Source of the DNA: Noviherbaspirillum sp. L7-7A
Lineage (GTDB): Bacteria > Pseudomonadota > Gammaproteobacteria > Burkholderiales > Burkholderiaceae_D
DNA: 64,000 nt
Direction of reading: 5' to 3'
Assembly (NCBI RefSeq): GCF_019052805.1
Contig: NZ_JAHQRJ010000002.1
Coordinates: 372,001 to 436,000 of the forward strand
This document shows positions 1 through 10,430 of this stretch, piece by piece. Position 1 is the first letter of the stretch; each line of letters opens with the position of its first letter. Both the position numbers and the translations under genes were made by a program. The notes beneath the pieces are model-generated. The model ran no database searches. It was given only the letters and a program-made list of their open reading frames with translations, and was not told the origin of the DNA.

Positions 1-252
1 ATGGGGTGAATCTTTACGCGGTCAGGTTTAGCCCCCGAAATGCGTCCCCTTTACTTGAGCAGATTAGGGCATGTAACAGGAAAGCATCAGTCTGAAATAC
101 GGAACCGGACATTGTCAAAAATAGAGTGACTGCCAAAAGGCGACCCACTTCTGTCTTCCCAGGCGTTTCAATTAGCCTCATCAAGTCAGTTTTTTCGATG
201 TCTGCACTGGCGCATCACTAAGCTCTGATTACCCGAGATGTACGTATGCCCG

Positions 253-1548
253 TTATTCCCGCCAGAAACGTGCAAGGAGCGGCTTGGTGCTCATCCCGTG
301 TAGGTATACGGATAGCATAATGGCCGTAAGTGTAAGCGAAGCCATTTCCCGCGCGAGGTTCTCAGGTAGCCCATGTTGAATCGCGTACATTAGATAATAA
401 ACAGAACCGATACCGCGTACGCCAAACCAGCCTGTGATGGCCCGCAGCCGGAACGTGGTCTTGGTGCCCGTGAGCCCTATGAAAACGCTTAGCGGCCGAG
501 CAACGAAGAACAGGAATGCCGCCAGGCCTACCGCGCGCCAGCTCCACTCGCCTAGATAGATCATGCCGCCTAAGAGCAGAACCAGCATGAGCTCAGAGAG
601 TCGCTCCAGATGTTCTTTAAAAACCAATGCCTCGGCACTTACGGTCAGTGGTGCCTGATGCTCAGGGTCAGCTTTCGCAGCCACTGACTTGGACATGTCT
701 GACTCGAGAACCCCCGCTTTATCCCGCGGCGCTCCGGCAAGAACCAGTTCGGTATGGCGTAACGCCACTCCTGCGAAAAAGACCCCAAGAAAACCCCATG
801 TTTTCAATGAAACGCACAAGCCGTAGGCAATAGCAATCAGACCGAGTCCGACCAAGTCATCAAGCACGTCGTGTTTTGGCTTAGCACCCCGAAGCATCCA
901 ACCAACTTTGGCCAACGCGGCACCGCATGCCGTGCCAATCAGGATGGCACCAGCCGTCGCCCAAAGCACATCTACTAGGAACCAAGTCTGTCCAAAGGAA
1001 CCAATCTGGTGCAACCCAAGCATGCCAAGGCCCAGCATGACAAATGGGAACGCACTGCCATCGTTCATGCCAGCTTCGCAGGTGAGCATAAAACGCAGCT
1101 CGTCGCTGTCCCCGGCGCGCCGGACCTGGACATCAGTTGCCAATACCGGATCTGTCGGCGCGAGTATCCCGCCCAGCAAAATACCAGCCCCTAGCGGGAG
1201 ACTAAAGACGAAATAGCAGAAAGCAGCGACCAACGCTACTGTGATCGTCATCGAGACCCAAGCAAGGCGCACTGGCGCCGCCCATCGCTTGAATGTCACC
1301 GGTACCGGCATTTTGACGCCGGCAGAAAACAATGAGATCAGCACTGCAATCTCGGTAGCCACTTCAAGCATGGCTGATTGCTTTAGCGGATCAAATGCGA
1401 AGATATGAAGGAATGTGGGCCCAAGTAGGAGGCCGACCGTCAAATAAAAAATGGCCGACGTTACCGGAAGGCGCGTGATCGTCGTCGCGGCTAGGCCACG
1501 AGCAAGCATCAAAACGCCAATTAACATGAACCAGTTGGCATTGGTCAT
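253..1548 (-). CDS. CPA1/NhaP-type Na+(K+)/H+ antiporter
   Basis: Polytopic inner-membrane protein of about 431 residues that should exchange a monovalent cation for protons. What is seen: hydrophobic segments throughout, an APTDPV motif followed by a CEAGMNDG motif (the two transport signatures of the CPA1 family) and a late GWFGVRGIGS motif typical of the last conserved helix. The start is set at the ATG giving MTNANWFM, because the family begins shortly before the first helix; an upstream in-frame ATG at 1674 would add 42 residues without homology. A soluble acidic/basic insert (about residues 280-305) separates the last helices. It stands alone, with no partner gene. Cation specificity cannot be read from the sequence. 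Confidence 0.9.
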   Translation of the reverse strand: MTNANWFMLIGVLMLARGLAATTITRLPVTSAIFYLTVGLLLGPTFLHIFAFDPLKQSAMLEVATEIAVLISLFSAGVKMPVPVTFKRWAAPVRLAWVSMTITVALVAAFCYFVFSLPLGAGILLGGILAPTDPVLATDVQVRRAGDSDELRFMLTCEAGMNDGSAFPFVMLGLGMLGLHQIGSFGQTWFLVDVLWATAGAILIGTACGAALAKVGWMLRGAKPKHDVLDDLVGLGLIAIAYGLCVSLKTWGFLGVFFAGVALRHTELVLAGAPRDKAGVLESDMSKSVAAKADPEHQAPLTVSAEALVFKEHLERLSELMLVLLLGGMIYLGEWSWRAVGLAAFLFFVARPLSVFIGLTGTKTTFRLRAITGWFGVRGIGSVYYLMYAIQHGLPENLAREMASLTLTAIMLSVYLHGMSTKPLLARFWRE

Positions 1549-1944
1549 CGTAAAGGACCGCTCGCGGAAAATGTTCGAGTCTATAAGACCTTCATCATCC
1601 CGTTTTACTTCAAGGTCTAAAAGAATAATGGAAGATGCGTTGATCGCACGCATTGCCTTTGGAGGTCGATGCATTGCAGATGAGCTAGCCAGTCGTCGTT
1701 ACTCAACGCCTGAGTGATGCTGCCGGTACCCTAGAACAATAGTGGCCCGCTTTTTATCGCAAAGGGATATGTACCTGCCGCCTTAACTCACGAAACACGC
1801 TCTGCGACGGCGCGACCCAGGTGATTTTCATGCAAGCCTCTGTTTAAAAATGTCGCGGCCGCCTCTGCGGCCCCTTTTGAAGTTAACTGTCGTGCTTCTG
1901 TAGTCGAAGACTGGTCTCGTCCCTATATTCCCGTACCATCGGCG

Positions 1945-2830
1945 TTAGTTAATCAAGGCTCGCTTTTCTATAAACATGCGTGGCGGCAGGTATTTTAGTG
2001 CGCTGTGCGGGTGCTTTGTATTGTAATGTTCAAACCAATCTGCCAGTTGCCGCATTACCGTTTTGGCATCCGGACGTAATGCCAGCCTAGCGTAATCGCG
2101 CTTGATGGTCTTGACCAGGCTCTCGGCCATGCCGTTGCTCTGCGGACTGGAAACCGGTGTGGTCACCAGCTTGAGACTCCAACGCACTGGCAAATGAACG
2201 GGTCTCGGCAGCAGTGTAGCAACTGCCATTGTCCGATAGCCATTCGATTTCCGATGGCGCAATGGCGTGACGGCCAAACCGATATTCCACTGCCTGCATC
2301 ATCAAGTCGCCCACCAGCCCAGCGTCAATGCCTTTCGTCGTCGCCACTCAGCTCATGACCTCACGGTCGCAACAATCCAGCGCAAAGGCAACGCGCACCC
2401 GTTCGCCATTGTTGCAAGCGATTTCAAAGCCATCCGAACACCATCGTGTATTGCTGGTGTCGACCGCTACCTTGCCGTCATGCCGGCGGGTAGAAATGGG
2501 TCGCTGGCTGTGACGGTACAGTAGCAGGCCATGGTCACGCATGACGCGATAGACCCTCTTGTGGTTAGGAGGCTGCCCGTTCTGTCTGGGATGCTGATGG
2601 TGCAATACGCCCCATACCCGACGATAGCCATACGTGCCGAGTCCATGAATGACTTGCCGAACGTCTTCCAACAGGGTGGTGTCATCGGCACGGCTGCGTG
2701 CCGTGCGGCGGTCAGTCCAGTCGTTAGAACGCTTGCGTAGTGCCACGAGATGACTGCGCGCCACGCCGAGGGTCGAACACACCAGTCTCATTGGTCGTCC
2801 CCGGGCAACAGCGGCGAGCGCGCAATCCAC
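1945..2830 (-). pseudogene. IS3-family transposase OrfB (DDE integrase), broken
   Basis: Catalytic half of an IS2-like transposase, in three pieces. The first (from 2830) carries the HTH_21-type region and the first catalytic stretch (NTRWCSDGFEI). It ends at a TGA at 2348-2350 where IS2-like proteins have Trp (EVMS-stop-VATTKG). The same frame then continues through WLSDNGSCY (second catalytic Asp). A frameshift near 2200-2230 moves homology to another frame, with TTPVSSPQSNGMAES (third catalytic residue) and HPHSALKYLPPR. A nonsense change plus a frameshift means no functional integrase is expected. Confidence 0.88.
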
Positions 2831-3189
2831 TTTTTTGCTTTGGCAAGGTCCACTGCTTCCTTGAGGATGTCATTCCCCAGGGTCTTGCGTCCCAATGCCG
2901 CTTCCAGTTGCTTAATGCGCTTCATTGCATCCTGCAGTTCAGACGCTGGCACCACGGGCTCATTGGCACCCACGGCAACCAGCGATCCTTCTGTATAGGC
3001 TTTGCGCCACTGGAACAGCTGGCTGGCGGTGATACCCGCTTCCCGAGCCACCAGGGACACCGACATACCCGGTTCCATGCTGCGCTTGACCCATTCCAGT
3101 TTCTGTTCCGGGGTCCAGCGTCTGCGCCGCTGGACCCCGGTAATGACTTCCACTTGCTGATTTCTTCCCGAAGGCATAGGCATATCCAT
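2788..3189 (-). CDS. IS3-family transposase OrfA (HTH protein)
   Basis: 133-residue basic protein with a helix-turn-helix (about residues 24-70: [16 protein letters not shown], then [19 protein letters not shown]) and a C-terminal leucine-rich coiled coil (about 80-120) as in IS2-group OrfA proteins, which bind the element ends and are fused to OrfB by programmed frameshifting. It overlaps the 5' part of orfB by about 43 bp, as expected for this family. It appears intact, but its partner is dead, so at most it could act as a repressor or competitor. Confidence 0.88.
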   Translation of the reverse strand: MDMPMPSGRNQQVEVITGVQRRRRWTPEQKLEWVKRSMEPGMSVSLVAREAGITASQLFQWRKAYTEGSLVAVGANEPVVPASELQDAMKRIKQLEAALGRKTLGNDILKEAVDLAKAKKWIARSPLLPGDDQ

Positions 3190-3256
3190 AGCAGTATTCC
3201 TAGTCGTCAGTTTAAGGAATACCGACGGTCCGGGGAATCAGGGGCTACTTCAGCTG

Positions 3257-3313
3257 CTAACTCCATCGTCCTAAATCACTTGACGGACTATCTCAGGGCG
3301 TGAAGCGGCCGTT
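3257..3313 (+). repeat. 57-bp relic of an IS110 3' end (copy 1)
   Basis: Matches 31252-31308 at 56 of 57 bases. That second copy spans the last codons and 3' flank of the IS110 pseudogene at 30.0-31.3 kb. Here only the tail of the element survives: the preceding codons read LLQLLTPSS-stop in the same frame, beside the IS3 element end. This suggests insertion into, or recombination across, a former IS110 copy. Confidence 0.85.
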
Positions 3314-3511
3314 AGCGTGCTCAAGCTCAGATAGGTGACAAAATGGAGAAACTATAAGTTAACCTGGTACTTTGAAAACAATGGTGCGAAAGTACAACAT
3401 AACACGTAAGAAAGCATATCCATTCCAGCTTCGTTTTCCCGAAATACTGCTTCTGGCGAACTCCTTCCGGGAGTGTAGAAGCCGGTCCGACTCTTTAACT
3501 GATCGCTAATT

Positions 3512-5518
3512 TCAAACTGCAGTTTTATCGCTTGGACTTAATCTCGGCAATTCGACAGAAAAGGTACTGCCGAGTCCTACTCCATCGCTCGAAGCGTGTA
3601 CGCTACCGCCGTGAAGTTCAATAAGGCTCTTGACCAATGCCAGACCAAGCCCCAGGCCGCCATTCTTTCTGTCAGTAGAGCGCTGGGCTTGTACATAGTA
3701 GTCGAAAAGGTCTACGATAGTTTCTGGATCGAGGCCAATGCCATTGTCAATAATAACCACTTTCAACATGCTTGAATTGGATGTAATGCCTATAACAATG
3801 CTCCCTGATAGCGGAGTGTAACGTGCTGCATTACTTAATAGATTAGCTATTACCTGCACTAACCTGATTCGATCGCCTTCTAGTATACAAGGCTCTTCTG
3901 GCAGGTTGATATTCAGCACGTGATTCTTCGCTACAAACATCGGACGCACCTGTTCGACTGCATTAACTACAATGGTACGTAAATCAACAGGCACCTTATT
4001 TAACACGACAAGACCTTGCGAAACTCTTGTAACGTCGAGCAAGTCCTCAACTAAACGTGACATGTGACCGACCTGCCTGCCAATGACCTGTGCCAAGTGC
4101 GCGACTTTTGCTGGTGTAACCGATGGAGTTTCCAGTAATTGTGCTGCCATGCGGGTTGCGGATAGTGGATTGCGCAGTTCGTGGCTTAAAACTGCAAGGA
4201 ACTCATCCTTACGCTCATTCATCGTGCGAAGGTTTTCTTCATGACTTCTGGCATCGGTGATGTCTTCACAAGAACCGATCCACTCAATGATTTTCCCTTC
4301 GCCGTTCTTTAGCGGTACAGCACGCACCAACAAGTAACGAAATGTTCCTGAAACGGTCTTCACGCGCAGGCTAAATTGATTTGGCTCGCCGGATTTAACC
4401 GTTTCACGCCAGGAATGTAAAGCAGTTTGCTGATCCATTCGATGGACAACGTCACACCAGTGGATGTCGGATTCCACAGGTTGGCCCATGAATACTTTCC
4501 ACGACGCCAGGTTGTCCAGAGGAGTGCCTTCCCCATCCGTTCGCCATACAATTTCAGAAACCGTTTCACTAAGAATGCGATAACGCTGTTCACTTGCGCG
4601 GAGCGCTTCTTCACTAGTCTTACGCTCGGTAATATCAGTTAAGTACAACGCCAGTCCTTCGTCGACCGGTACAGCGGTAAGCTGAAACCAGCCAACCTTT
4701 CCGCTCGGGTCTTCCCATCGATTTTCCAGTTGAACCCTCACACGTTCCTTCATCGCTTTGCGATACATGTGCCCAACTTCGGAATTTGTTGTCTCCGGCC
4801 ACAAATCCCAATGACTTCGGCCCACCATTTCATGTAAGGAGCGTTTGTTAATTCTGACGGCGGCCGCATTCATCTCCAAGACCCGGAACTCAAAATCGAT
4901 AATACATATGCCCTCAGCCATGCCAGACAGAATCTGATTGCAGCGGTCGCGCTCGTGGCGCAACATAGTTTCAGTCCGATCGCGATCGGAAAAAAGGGCT
5001 ATGGTTCCAGCGCAAATATCTGCCAGGCGCTTCTCCCTCTGTGTAGGGCAGTGAGGCGTATCAAAATAGACAGTGAGCGTACCGAACGCCTTTCCCTTCG
5101 AATCAAAAAATGGCGTGGAATAGAGTGCGCCAATTCCCTCAAGCTTTGCGAGTGCATGAAATTCCGCGTAGTCTTGGTCGGCCAATAAATCCTCCACAAT
5201 GACACGGTGTTTTTCAACAAAAGCCTTTCCACAACTTCCGACACCTAATGGCATTCCGTCAATGGCATCAAGGGCGCCCTGACTCATACCCAAGCTGGCT
5301 GTGATTTTCAGCGTTTCTGTTTTTGGGTCATAAACAGAGACAATACCGCGCGGTGCGGAATGAAATTGCGCAACAGTTTGTAGCACTTTTTCCAACTTAA
5401 AGCGGAGGGGACAAGGTTTCAACAGTGCAATACTTAGTTCATGCAGTATCTTCCAATCCTCAATCTGGTTTAGTTCATCAGGTGAGGGTGGATTACAGGA
5501 AAAATGTTTGTTAGGCAT
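3512..5518 (-). CDS. Sensor histidine kinase, GAF-PAS-PAS-HisKA-HATPase
   Basis: 668-residue kinase without transmembrane helices, so probably a cytoplasmic sensor. Domains in order: GAF (about 23-178), PAS (about 192-298, ending DITERK), second PAS with PAC end (about 308-425), HisKA dimerisation domain with phospho-acceptor His446 in LSHELRNPL, and HATPase_c with N box around Asn563 (LLSNAARYTP), G1 box DNGIGLD (591-597) and G2 box GGLGLGLALVKS (from 620). There is no receiver domain, and no response regulator gene lies beside it, so its output partner is elsewhere. All key catalytic residues are present. The kinase core closely resembles that of the hybrid kinase at 20.2-23.0 kb, suggesting paralogy. 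Confidence 0.92.
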   Translation of the reverse strand: MPNKHFSCNPPSPDELNQIEDWKILHELSIALLKPCPLRFKLEKVLQTVAQFHSAPRGIVSVYDPKTETLKITASLGMSQGALDAIDGMPLGVGSCGKAFVEKHRVIVEDLLADQDYAEFHALAKLEGIGALYSTPFFDSKGKAFGTLTVYFDTPHCPTQREKRLADICAGTIALFSDRDRTETMLRHERDRCNQILSGMAEGICIIDFEFRVLEMNAAAVRINKRSLHEMVGRSHWDLWPETTNSEVGHMYRKAMKERVRVQLENRWEDPSGKVGWFQLTAVPVDEGLALYLTDITERKTSEEALRASEQRYRILSETVSEIVWRTDGEGTPLDNLASWKVFMGQPVESDIHWCDVVHRMDQQTALHSWRETVKSGEPNQFSLRVKTVSGTFRYLLVRAVPLKNGEGKIIEWIGSCEDITDARSHEENLRTMNERKDEFLAVLSHELRNPLSATRMAAQLLETPSVTPAKVAHLAQVIGRQVGHMSRLVEDLLDVTRVSQGLVVLNKVPVDLRTIVVNAVEQVRPMFVAKNHVLNINLPEEPCILEGDRIRLVQVIANLLSNAARYTPLSGSIVIGITSNSSMLKVVIIDNGIGLDPETIVDLFDYYVQAQRSTDRKNGGLGLGLALVKSLIELHGGSVHASSDGVGLGSTFSVELPRLSPSDKTAV

Positions 5519-6164
5519 AAGAAAAGAGAAAGCTGGACGCTAGAAATGGTGTTGATGGACGCCAGCAGATCAATAACAGGTTTTTTGCCAATGCATTGCT
5601 CTTAGGTAATGCTGAGTCGTCACTTTTAAAAACCCTAAAGTTTTCATGGGAATTATATCGCAGCCTAGGCAGTAACAAACGAGGCACCATGTAGTTTTAA
5701 AACATCAGTGTTGGTGGCCGCAATGCTCCACTATTTATATGCAAATAAACAACATATATAGAAAGTCCTGTCTTAGGACGATGCTAAAAAACACTCTTCC
5801 ACAGCGTGTACAAGATAATTCCATGGCTTGTTTTAAAAGAGTTCAGAGTTTGCTTTTGACTATCATGCTCCCTTGATTTCAACCGATAAAATGTCCGTAT
5901 ATGGACCCTCCTCGTTTGCAAACAATCCGTTTTTTGGCGTTAGGTACGATTGCTCACGTATATCCAGTCTCTGACTGCTGCACCTGTAGTGGTGCTCGAC
6001 CATAATGGGCTATTCGCGCGCCGGTTCCCTATCGCTTTCTCGGACTTTAATGCAACAGACATTTTCGGGTTTTACCAGCGCCGGTTCGACCTGTTAGCCA
6101 TCAACGGCTTGTCTTGCAATCGTGGTTGGACACTATTCCTTGTTAAGCACTTCTGTTCTGCTGC
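5519..6164. other. Intergenic, no supported gene
   Basis: 646 bases between the sensor kinase start and a decayed IS110 transposase. The part next to the kinase is AT-rich and should hold its promoter. Open frames present here show no recognisable motif or convincing ribosome site. No repeat or hairpin stands out. Confidence 0.5.
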
Positions 6165-7167
6165 CTAAGCTGTCACCCTGCTAGGCTGGTAATCTGAACC
6201 TTTCATAATCATTGCCCAGGCAATGCGTGCAGTCTTGTTTGCCAGAGCAACCGCTGCGACATTCTTGTACCGTATATTGGCGAGGCGCATGACCCATTGG
6301 CTGAGCCGGTCTTTCTTTGGCCCGGCAGACCGGATCATCGAACGTGCGCCATGAATTAGTAACATGCGTAGATAAGCATCGCCCCATTTGCTAATGCCAA
6401 GCAGGCGCTCCATGCCAGCGGAGCTGTTCTGGCGCGGTGTCAAGCCCAGTGCGGCTGCCATTTGCCTCCCGTTGGCGAATTGTGTCCCGCTGCCGACCGT
6501 GGCCACCATCGCCGTGGCGATCATGGGGCCAACTCCCCGAAGTTGCTGCAGCCTCTTGGCGGCTGGATCCGTTTCTGCAATGAGTGCGATTTCGGCATCC
6601 AGTTTCTGGAGCCGTTTATCAAACCCAAGAAGATCCTCCCAGAGACCTGTCAGCAAGCGGCGAAACCGGCTGCTCAATCCATTCGTCTTGCCCCAACCAA
6701 TACGCGATAGCTGCTCGCAACTGCATTAATTCTCGCGGAGCGGCTAGTCCATATTCCAAGCATAAGCCGCGAACTTGATTGCCTTTGGCGGTGCGCTGGC
6801 TGGTCAATTCAGCCCGGATACGATGCACAGCCTGGATATCTTGCTGCTCGACCGTTTTAACCGCTACGAAACGCATACTAGGCCGACTCATCGCTTCACA
6901 AATGGCTTCAGCGTCATTGGCGTCGTTCTTATGGCTTTTGACGTAAGGTTTGACGAACTGTGGCGCAACTAGCTTGACGGTATAGCCATGGGCCTGCAAC
7001 TGGCGCGCCCAGTGATGAGCACCTCCACAGGCCTCCATGCCAATTTCACAGCCCGGTTCGATTCTCTCCAACAGTGCCTTCACCCAGTCAGTACGGCTCA
7101 GCTTCTTACGCCAGACAGGCTTCTCGGTACGATCAACACCGTGGACTTGAAAGACATTCTTTGCCAA
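6165..7167 (-). pseudogene. IS110/IS1111-family transposase, frameshifted
   Basis: DEDD transposase in two frames. The N-terminal half starts within VDLAKNVFQVHGVD and carries SHKNDANDAEAI, the RuvC-like acidic motif. The C-terminal half has RGVGPMIATAMVATVG (HhH-like) and ERLLGISKWGDAYLRMLL with the catalytic serine region of IS116/IS110/IS902 proteins. Homology changes frame at about 6677-6690 (the end of the N half overlaps the NGLSSRFRRLL start of the C half). No ATG precedes the VDLAKN motif in frame (TTG at 7167 is the first usable codon), so the start may be lost too. Probably immobile. Confidence 0.85.
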
Positions 7168-7348
7168 ATCGACCCTAACGCGAATAAGCTTTCTGGTGGA
7201 CTCCTTCTTCTACGACTGGTGTGTAGAAACTCCAGTGTGGCACCACGGTGCCCTTTCGGGGAGGAGGAGTCCATCCCATTGCTTTCAGTCTTCTTCCTTT
7301 TCAAAGCAGTCACTGACGATGGCTTGGCGAACGATACAACTTGACCGG

Positions 7349-7762
7349 TTATACTGCCTTATACGCATTTTCAAAACGTTCCTTCTCCTGTTTTCCGGAT
7401 ACGTGCAGAATCACAGTATCGACCAATGCATGCGCCGGATGTGTGGCTCGGTGTTTGGCAAACCAAAACACCTCATCGAGTTCTTCCCCTTCCATTGCCG
7501 TGGCAACAAGCAGCCGGTCGTCCGGGATCGCTTCGTAATCGAATGCCTCCATATTGGCGTCTTCAAGCGACTCGGCCCACTCAGTACAATCCCTGCCCCC
7601 TAACACCGCATGGCGGCATGTGGTCTTGGCTAGCCAGCGGCATACTTCCCAATACCAGGTTTCTGGCACTGTCTCTTCAATGATCAGGATCGCCTTGAAT
7701 GGCGTCGTATTATCCAAATCGGATAGTGCTTGCTGGGGGTGGATCTGCAGATATCTCAGCAT
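7349..7762 (-). CDS. Hypothetical protein, 137 aa
   Basis: Not recognised. Acidic soluble protein with a possible Rossmann-like start (KAILIIEETVPETWYWEVCRWLA), a Cys-rich middle (CRHAVLGGRDCTEW) and a C-terminal stretch HALVDTVILHVSGKQEKERF. It has no signal peptide or membrane helix. The composition is typical of a real gene; the ATG at 7762 has only a weak A-rich upstream site. It ends just before the IS110 remnant. A conserved domain of unknown function is possible but could not be named with certainty. Confidence 0.55.
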   Translation of the reverse strand: MLRYLQIHPQQALSDLDNTTPFKAILIIEETVPETWYWEVCRWLAKTTCRHAVLGGRDCTEWAESLEDANMEAFDYEAIPDDRLLVATAMEGEELDEVFWFAKHRATHPAHALVDTVILHVSGKQEKERFENAYKAV

Positions 7763-8305
7763 TTCTTTTTGTGGAATCGTCCAGTAGTACGTTTATCGCC
7801 CTGGCAGCGCTGCCGTATGGGCTCGAGGCAGTGCTGATCACGCATGCTTTGCCAGCAAAAATACGATGCAGTCCGGTTTCTCCCGCCACACGACCAGGTC
7901 CGCATCCCAGAATACGAACAGTATTGTAACGTGTGACACCGTGCGCTGGTGCCGCACTCCCAGAAAGAAGAACCGGCGCTGGTGCCCCAAGCAACGGACG
8001 ATGCGCCTGCGGGAGGCAGCTATCCGGATTCGCCGTAGGCCGTGATACGCGTGGGCATTTTCTGCCCCAGGAGGAAAGGACCCATTGATTGGCGGGACAA
8101 CGGAAACATCATCCAACGCCTCCAACAACGTCATAGGTTCTTCGCCGATCTGAGGGAATGAAACTAACGAAGGATAGTCAGTTGTGGCTCTGGGAGGAAC
8201 GCGAAAGATCGACCTAACGCTGACATTCGTTGGACGGTCGTTGGCACGCAGGTCCGCATGTCCCGGATCGGACTCGTTCCACGATACGTGGGCGCCGAGG
8301 TGAAA
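7763..8305. other. Unresolved stretch, possibly a decayed gene
   Basis: Minus-strand frames at 8134-7838 and 7994-7710 could be two pieces of one frameshifted gene (from MTLLEALDDVSVV onward), but neither piece carries a motif I can name. The strand agrees with the neighbouring genes. Nothing else was seen. Confidence 0.3.
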
Positions 8306-8653
8306 TCAGGAGGCACAGACGTTCGTAGCCGTTTCCCGCGCTTCGCGAAGCAATAGCCGGCCTTGCCAGCGCAGCGTGGCTCGGCGCTTGCCGTCGCAGT
8401 CTGGAGCGCGCTCAACCAGCCCGGTTTTTTCTAATGGCAGCAGCCGCAGCAGCAAGTGCGAGGCCGGCGTACACAAGGTGCACGCCAGCTCCTTCATGGG
8501 CACAGCGCCGCCGGCAGCATCCAGCACCGTCAGCAGCACGAAGTCGGCCCACGATAGGCCGTGATGGGTGCCAAGTGCGTCGTCGAGCACGAACACCAGG
8601 GCCGCGTGCTCTAGGTGCCGCTCCAGGCAGGCTTGCATGGCTTTTTCGCTCAT
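8306..8653 (-). CDS. MarR-type winged-helix regulator
   Basis: 115-residue regulator with the MarR pattern: N-terminal helix, LSWADFVLLTVLDAAGG, then recognition region MKELACTLCTPASHLLLRLLPLEKTGLVERAPD and the wing (CDGKRRATLRWQGRLLLREA). Its ATG overlaps the stop of the upstream GIY-YIG gene by four bases (ATGA at 8650-8653), so the two are translationally coupled. It is the last gene of a leftward cluster DUF2239 - MATE - GIY-YIG - MarR. By inference it controls that cluster, and the ACCCGGGT palindrome at the DUF2239 promoter is a plausible operator. It is slightly short for MarR proteins (usually about 140-150 residues). Confidence 0.8.
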   Translation of the reverse strand: MSEKAMQACLERHLEHAALVFVLDDALGTHHGLSWADFVLLTVLDAAGGAVPMKELACTLCTPASHLLLRLLPLEKTGLVERAPDCDGKRRATLRWQGRLLLREARETATNVCAS

Positions 8654-9006
8654 CGCGTCAACCCTTGCAGTTCGCGGTAGATCTGCTCCAGCGCTTTCAG
8701 TTCGCCTCCGTAGTCGAAGTCCGCATCCTCACGTTCCTTCACGAGTTCCAGCACTTCGAAGGCAAGTCCATCCGCGCCGCTGCGATTCCACGCGGCCTGC
8801 AGCAGGGGGTCTGCATGCTTGCCCATGCGCAGTTCAAAGCGAGCACGATTCAGCGTTGCATGCACGTTGCGACTTGCGCCGAGCAGCAGGTGACTGCTCG
8901 CGCGGTCGCGTATAACGTAGATGCCCATGGGTGGGAAGGTATCACGCGCCTGGCGCGCGGCCGCCCGCCGCGCCGAGCGCGAGGCTTGGTTGGCGGAAGA
9001 GTCCAT
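8650..9006 (-). CDS. GIY-YIG nuclease family protein
   Basis: 118-residue protein with a GIYVIRDRASSHLLLGAS motif (GIY, with the YIG half degenerate as LLGAS), R34-region Arg/Asn residues (NVHATLNRARFELRMG) and LLQAAWNRSG, matching small stand-alone GIY-YIG proteins of Burkholderiales. Whether it still cleaves DNA is unclear because the second motif is weak. The start at 9006 overlaps the 3' end of the MATE gene by 65 bp; ATG 8928 (MGIYVIRD) is an alternative start. It is coupled to the MarR gene by an ATGA overlap. Confidence 0.72.
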   Translation of the reverse strand: MDSSANQASRSARRAAARQARDTFPPMGIYVIRDRASSHLLLGASRNVHATLNRARFELRMGKHADPLLQAAWNRSGADGLAFEVLELVKEREDADFDYGGELKALEQIYRELQGLTR

Positions 9007-10344
9007 CTTTTTTCTCCTTGTGAAGGTAGTAGAGGCCGTGCATCACCAGCATGGCCAGGAACGCGGTAGGACATGCCCAGAACACGCCTGTCAGGCCGAA
9101 GCGTGCTTCCAGCGCCACGGCAACCGGCAGTTCGACGCCAATGATTGCAGCCATGCTTAAGAGCGCAGGCACTAGCGCTGCGCCGCTTGCGCGCATCGTG
9201 CTCACCAGGACGTTGCTCCATCCAAGCAGCACCACGCTCCAGGCTACGGTGCGCACGACGGCGACCGCCTGCTCCAGCACGAGCCCGGGTTTGAGGAATA
9301 TGCACAACGCGAACGGCGCGAGCAGGTGTGCAGCGACAGCGAACAGCACGGTGACCACGGCGTTCAGGCGCAGACCCGCCCCACAATCGCCGACAGCCTT
9401 TCGCGCCGTCCCGCGCCAACTGCATGTGCGCTGAAGATCGCCGCGGCAATGCCCAGGCTCATCGCCGGAAACTGTACCCAGCCTAAGATCTGCGTCGCCG
9501 CGCCATAGGCAGCGGTCGCGCTCGACCCATGACGGTTCACCAGGCCAAGCAGCACCATCTCGGCAAGCGCCATCGCCAGCATCTGCAATGCGGCCGGCAG
9601 GCCAATGCGCAGCATGCTTTTGGCGATTTTCGCACTCGGCTTCCAGTCCCTCCATCCGGCACCGGGGGCGAGCGGATGGCCGTCTCGATGCCAGCGCCAA
9701 ATCAATACAGTTAGCGCAGCCAGCTGGGCGACGAGCGCTGAGACCGCTACGCTAGCCGCGCCCAAAGACGTGCCCGCAATGAGCAGCGGTGTGCACACCG
9801 CACCCACCAGCGTAGCGGCCAGCAAGGACCACATTGGCGAGAGCGCGTCGCCGGTGCCGCGGCTCAGAGACAGGCCCGCCCAAGCGACGAACACGCAGGG
9901 CATCACCAGCAACATGGCACGCGCATAGCGGGTTGCACCCGGCAAGATGTCCGGCGGCGTGCCGAGAGCTTGCATCAACCACGGCGCAGTCCACACACCG
10001 GCCAGCGCGACCGCGAGCCCGAAGCCAAGAGCGGCCACAAAGGCCGTCGTACCCACCCGCCGCACCCGTGCAGTGTCACGCGCGCCCCATGCCTGCCCAG
10101 CAAGGATGGTCGCGCCGGCGCCGATTCCGATGATCAGCGACAGCAGCAAGAAGAACACGGGAAAGAATGACGCGGCCGTCGCGATGCCGCGTACGCCTAG
10201 CAGGCGTCCGAGCCAGAAGCCATCGAGCAGTCCGCCCGCGCTTTGGAGCGCGTGCGTCAGAATAAGGGGGGTTAGCAGCGCAAGGTAGTGCTTGCGCAGC
10301 GTCGGCGCCGGTCCGGCGCAGGGTGTCGTTTCCCGCTCGTTCAT
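8942..10344 (-). pseudogene. MATE-family efflux transporter, frameshifted
   Basis: Multi-helix antiporter of the MATE family (drug/Na+ or H+ exchange), about 460 residues if joined. The N-terminal part (10344-9364, start with AGGAGC site upstream) shows the family start HYLALLTPLILTHALQSAGG and repeated membrane helices. At about 9380-9395 a one-base loss after RRERLSAIV moves the frame to GAGLRLNAVVTVLF, which continues to 8942 with four more helices. Either a true loss of function or a sequencing error: the rest of the gene is well preserved, which suggests recent damage. Confidence 0.85.
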
Positions 10345-10361
10345 GAAAGCTCCTGTGGATC

Positions 10362-10381
10362 GCGGGCGTGCATGTGCCCGC
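10362..10381 (-). terminator. Short GC hairpin between DUF2239 and MATE genes
   Basis: GCGGGC (10362-10367) and GCCCGC (10376-10381) form a 6-bp stem with an 8-base loop in the 86-bp gap. It lacks a T-run, so it may be an mRNA-processing or pause hairpin rather than a full terminator. Confidence 0.35.
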
Positions 10382-10430
10382 AGCGCTGCAGCCCTAAGCC
10401 GCGCCGGTTAAAGATGAGAAGGAGTCCGGC

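Larger units (their letters stand above)
1945..3244 (-). mobile_element. Decayed IS3-family (IS2-like) insertion sequence
   Basis: OrfA and orfB in the usual IS3 overlap arrangement, both on the minus strand. OrfA is intact and orfB is broken. The orfA-side end probably lies near 3240, where the sequence abuts a 57-bp relic of an IS110 end. The opposite terminal repeat was not identified, so the left boundary is only the end of orfB homology. The element is unlikely to move by itself. Confidence 0.75.
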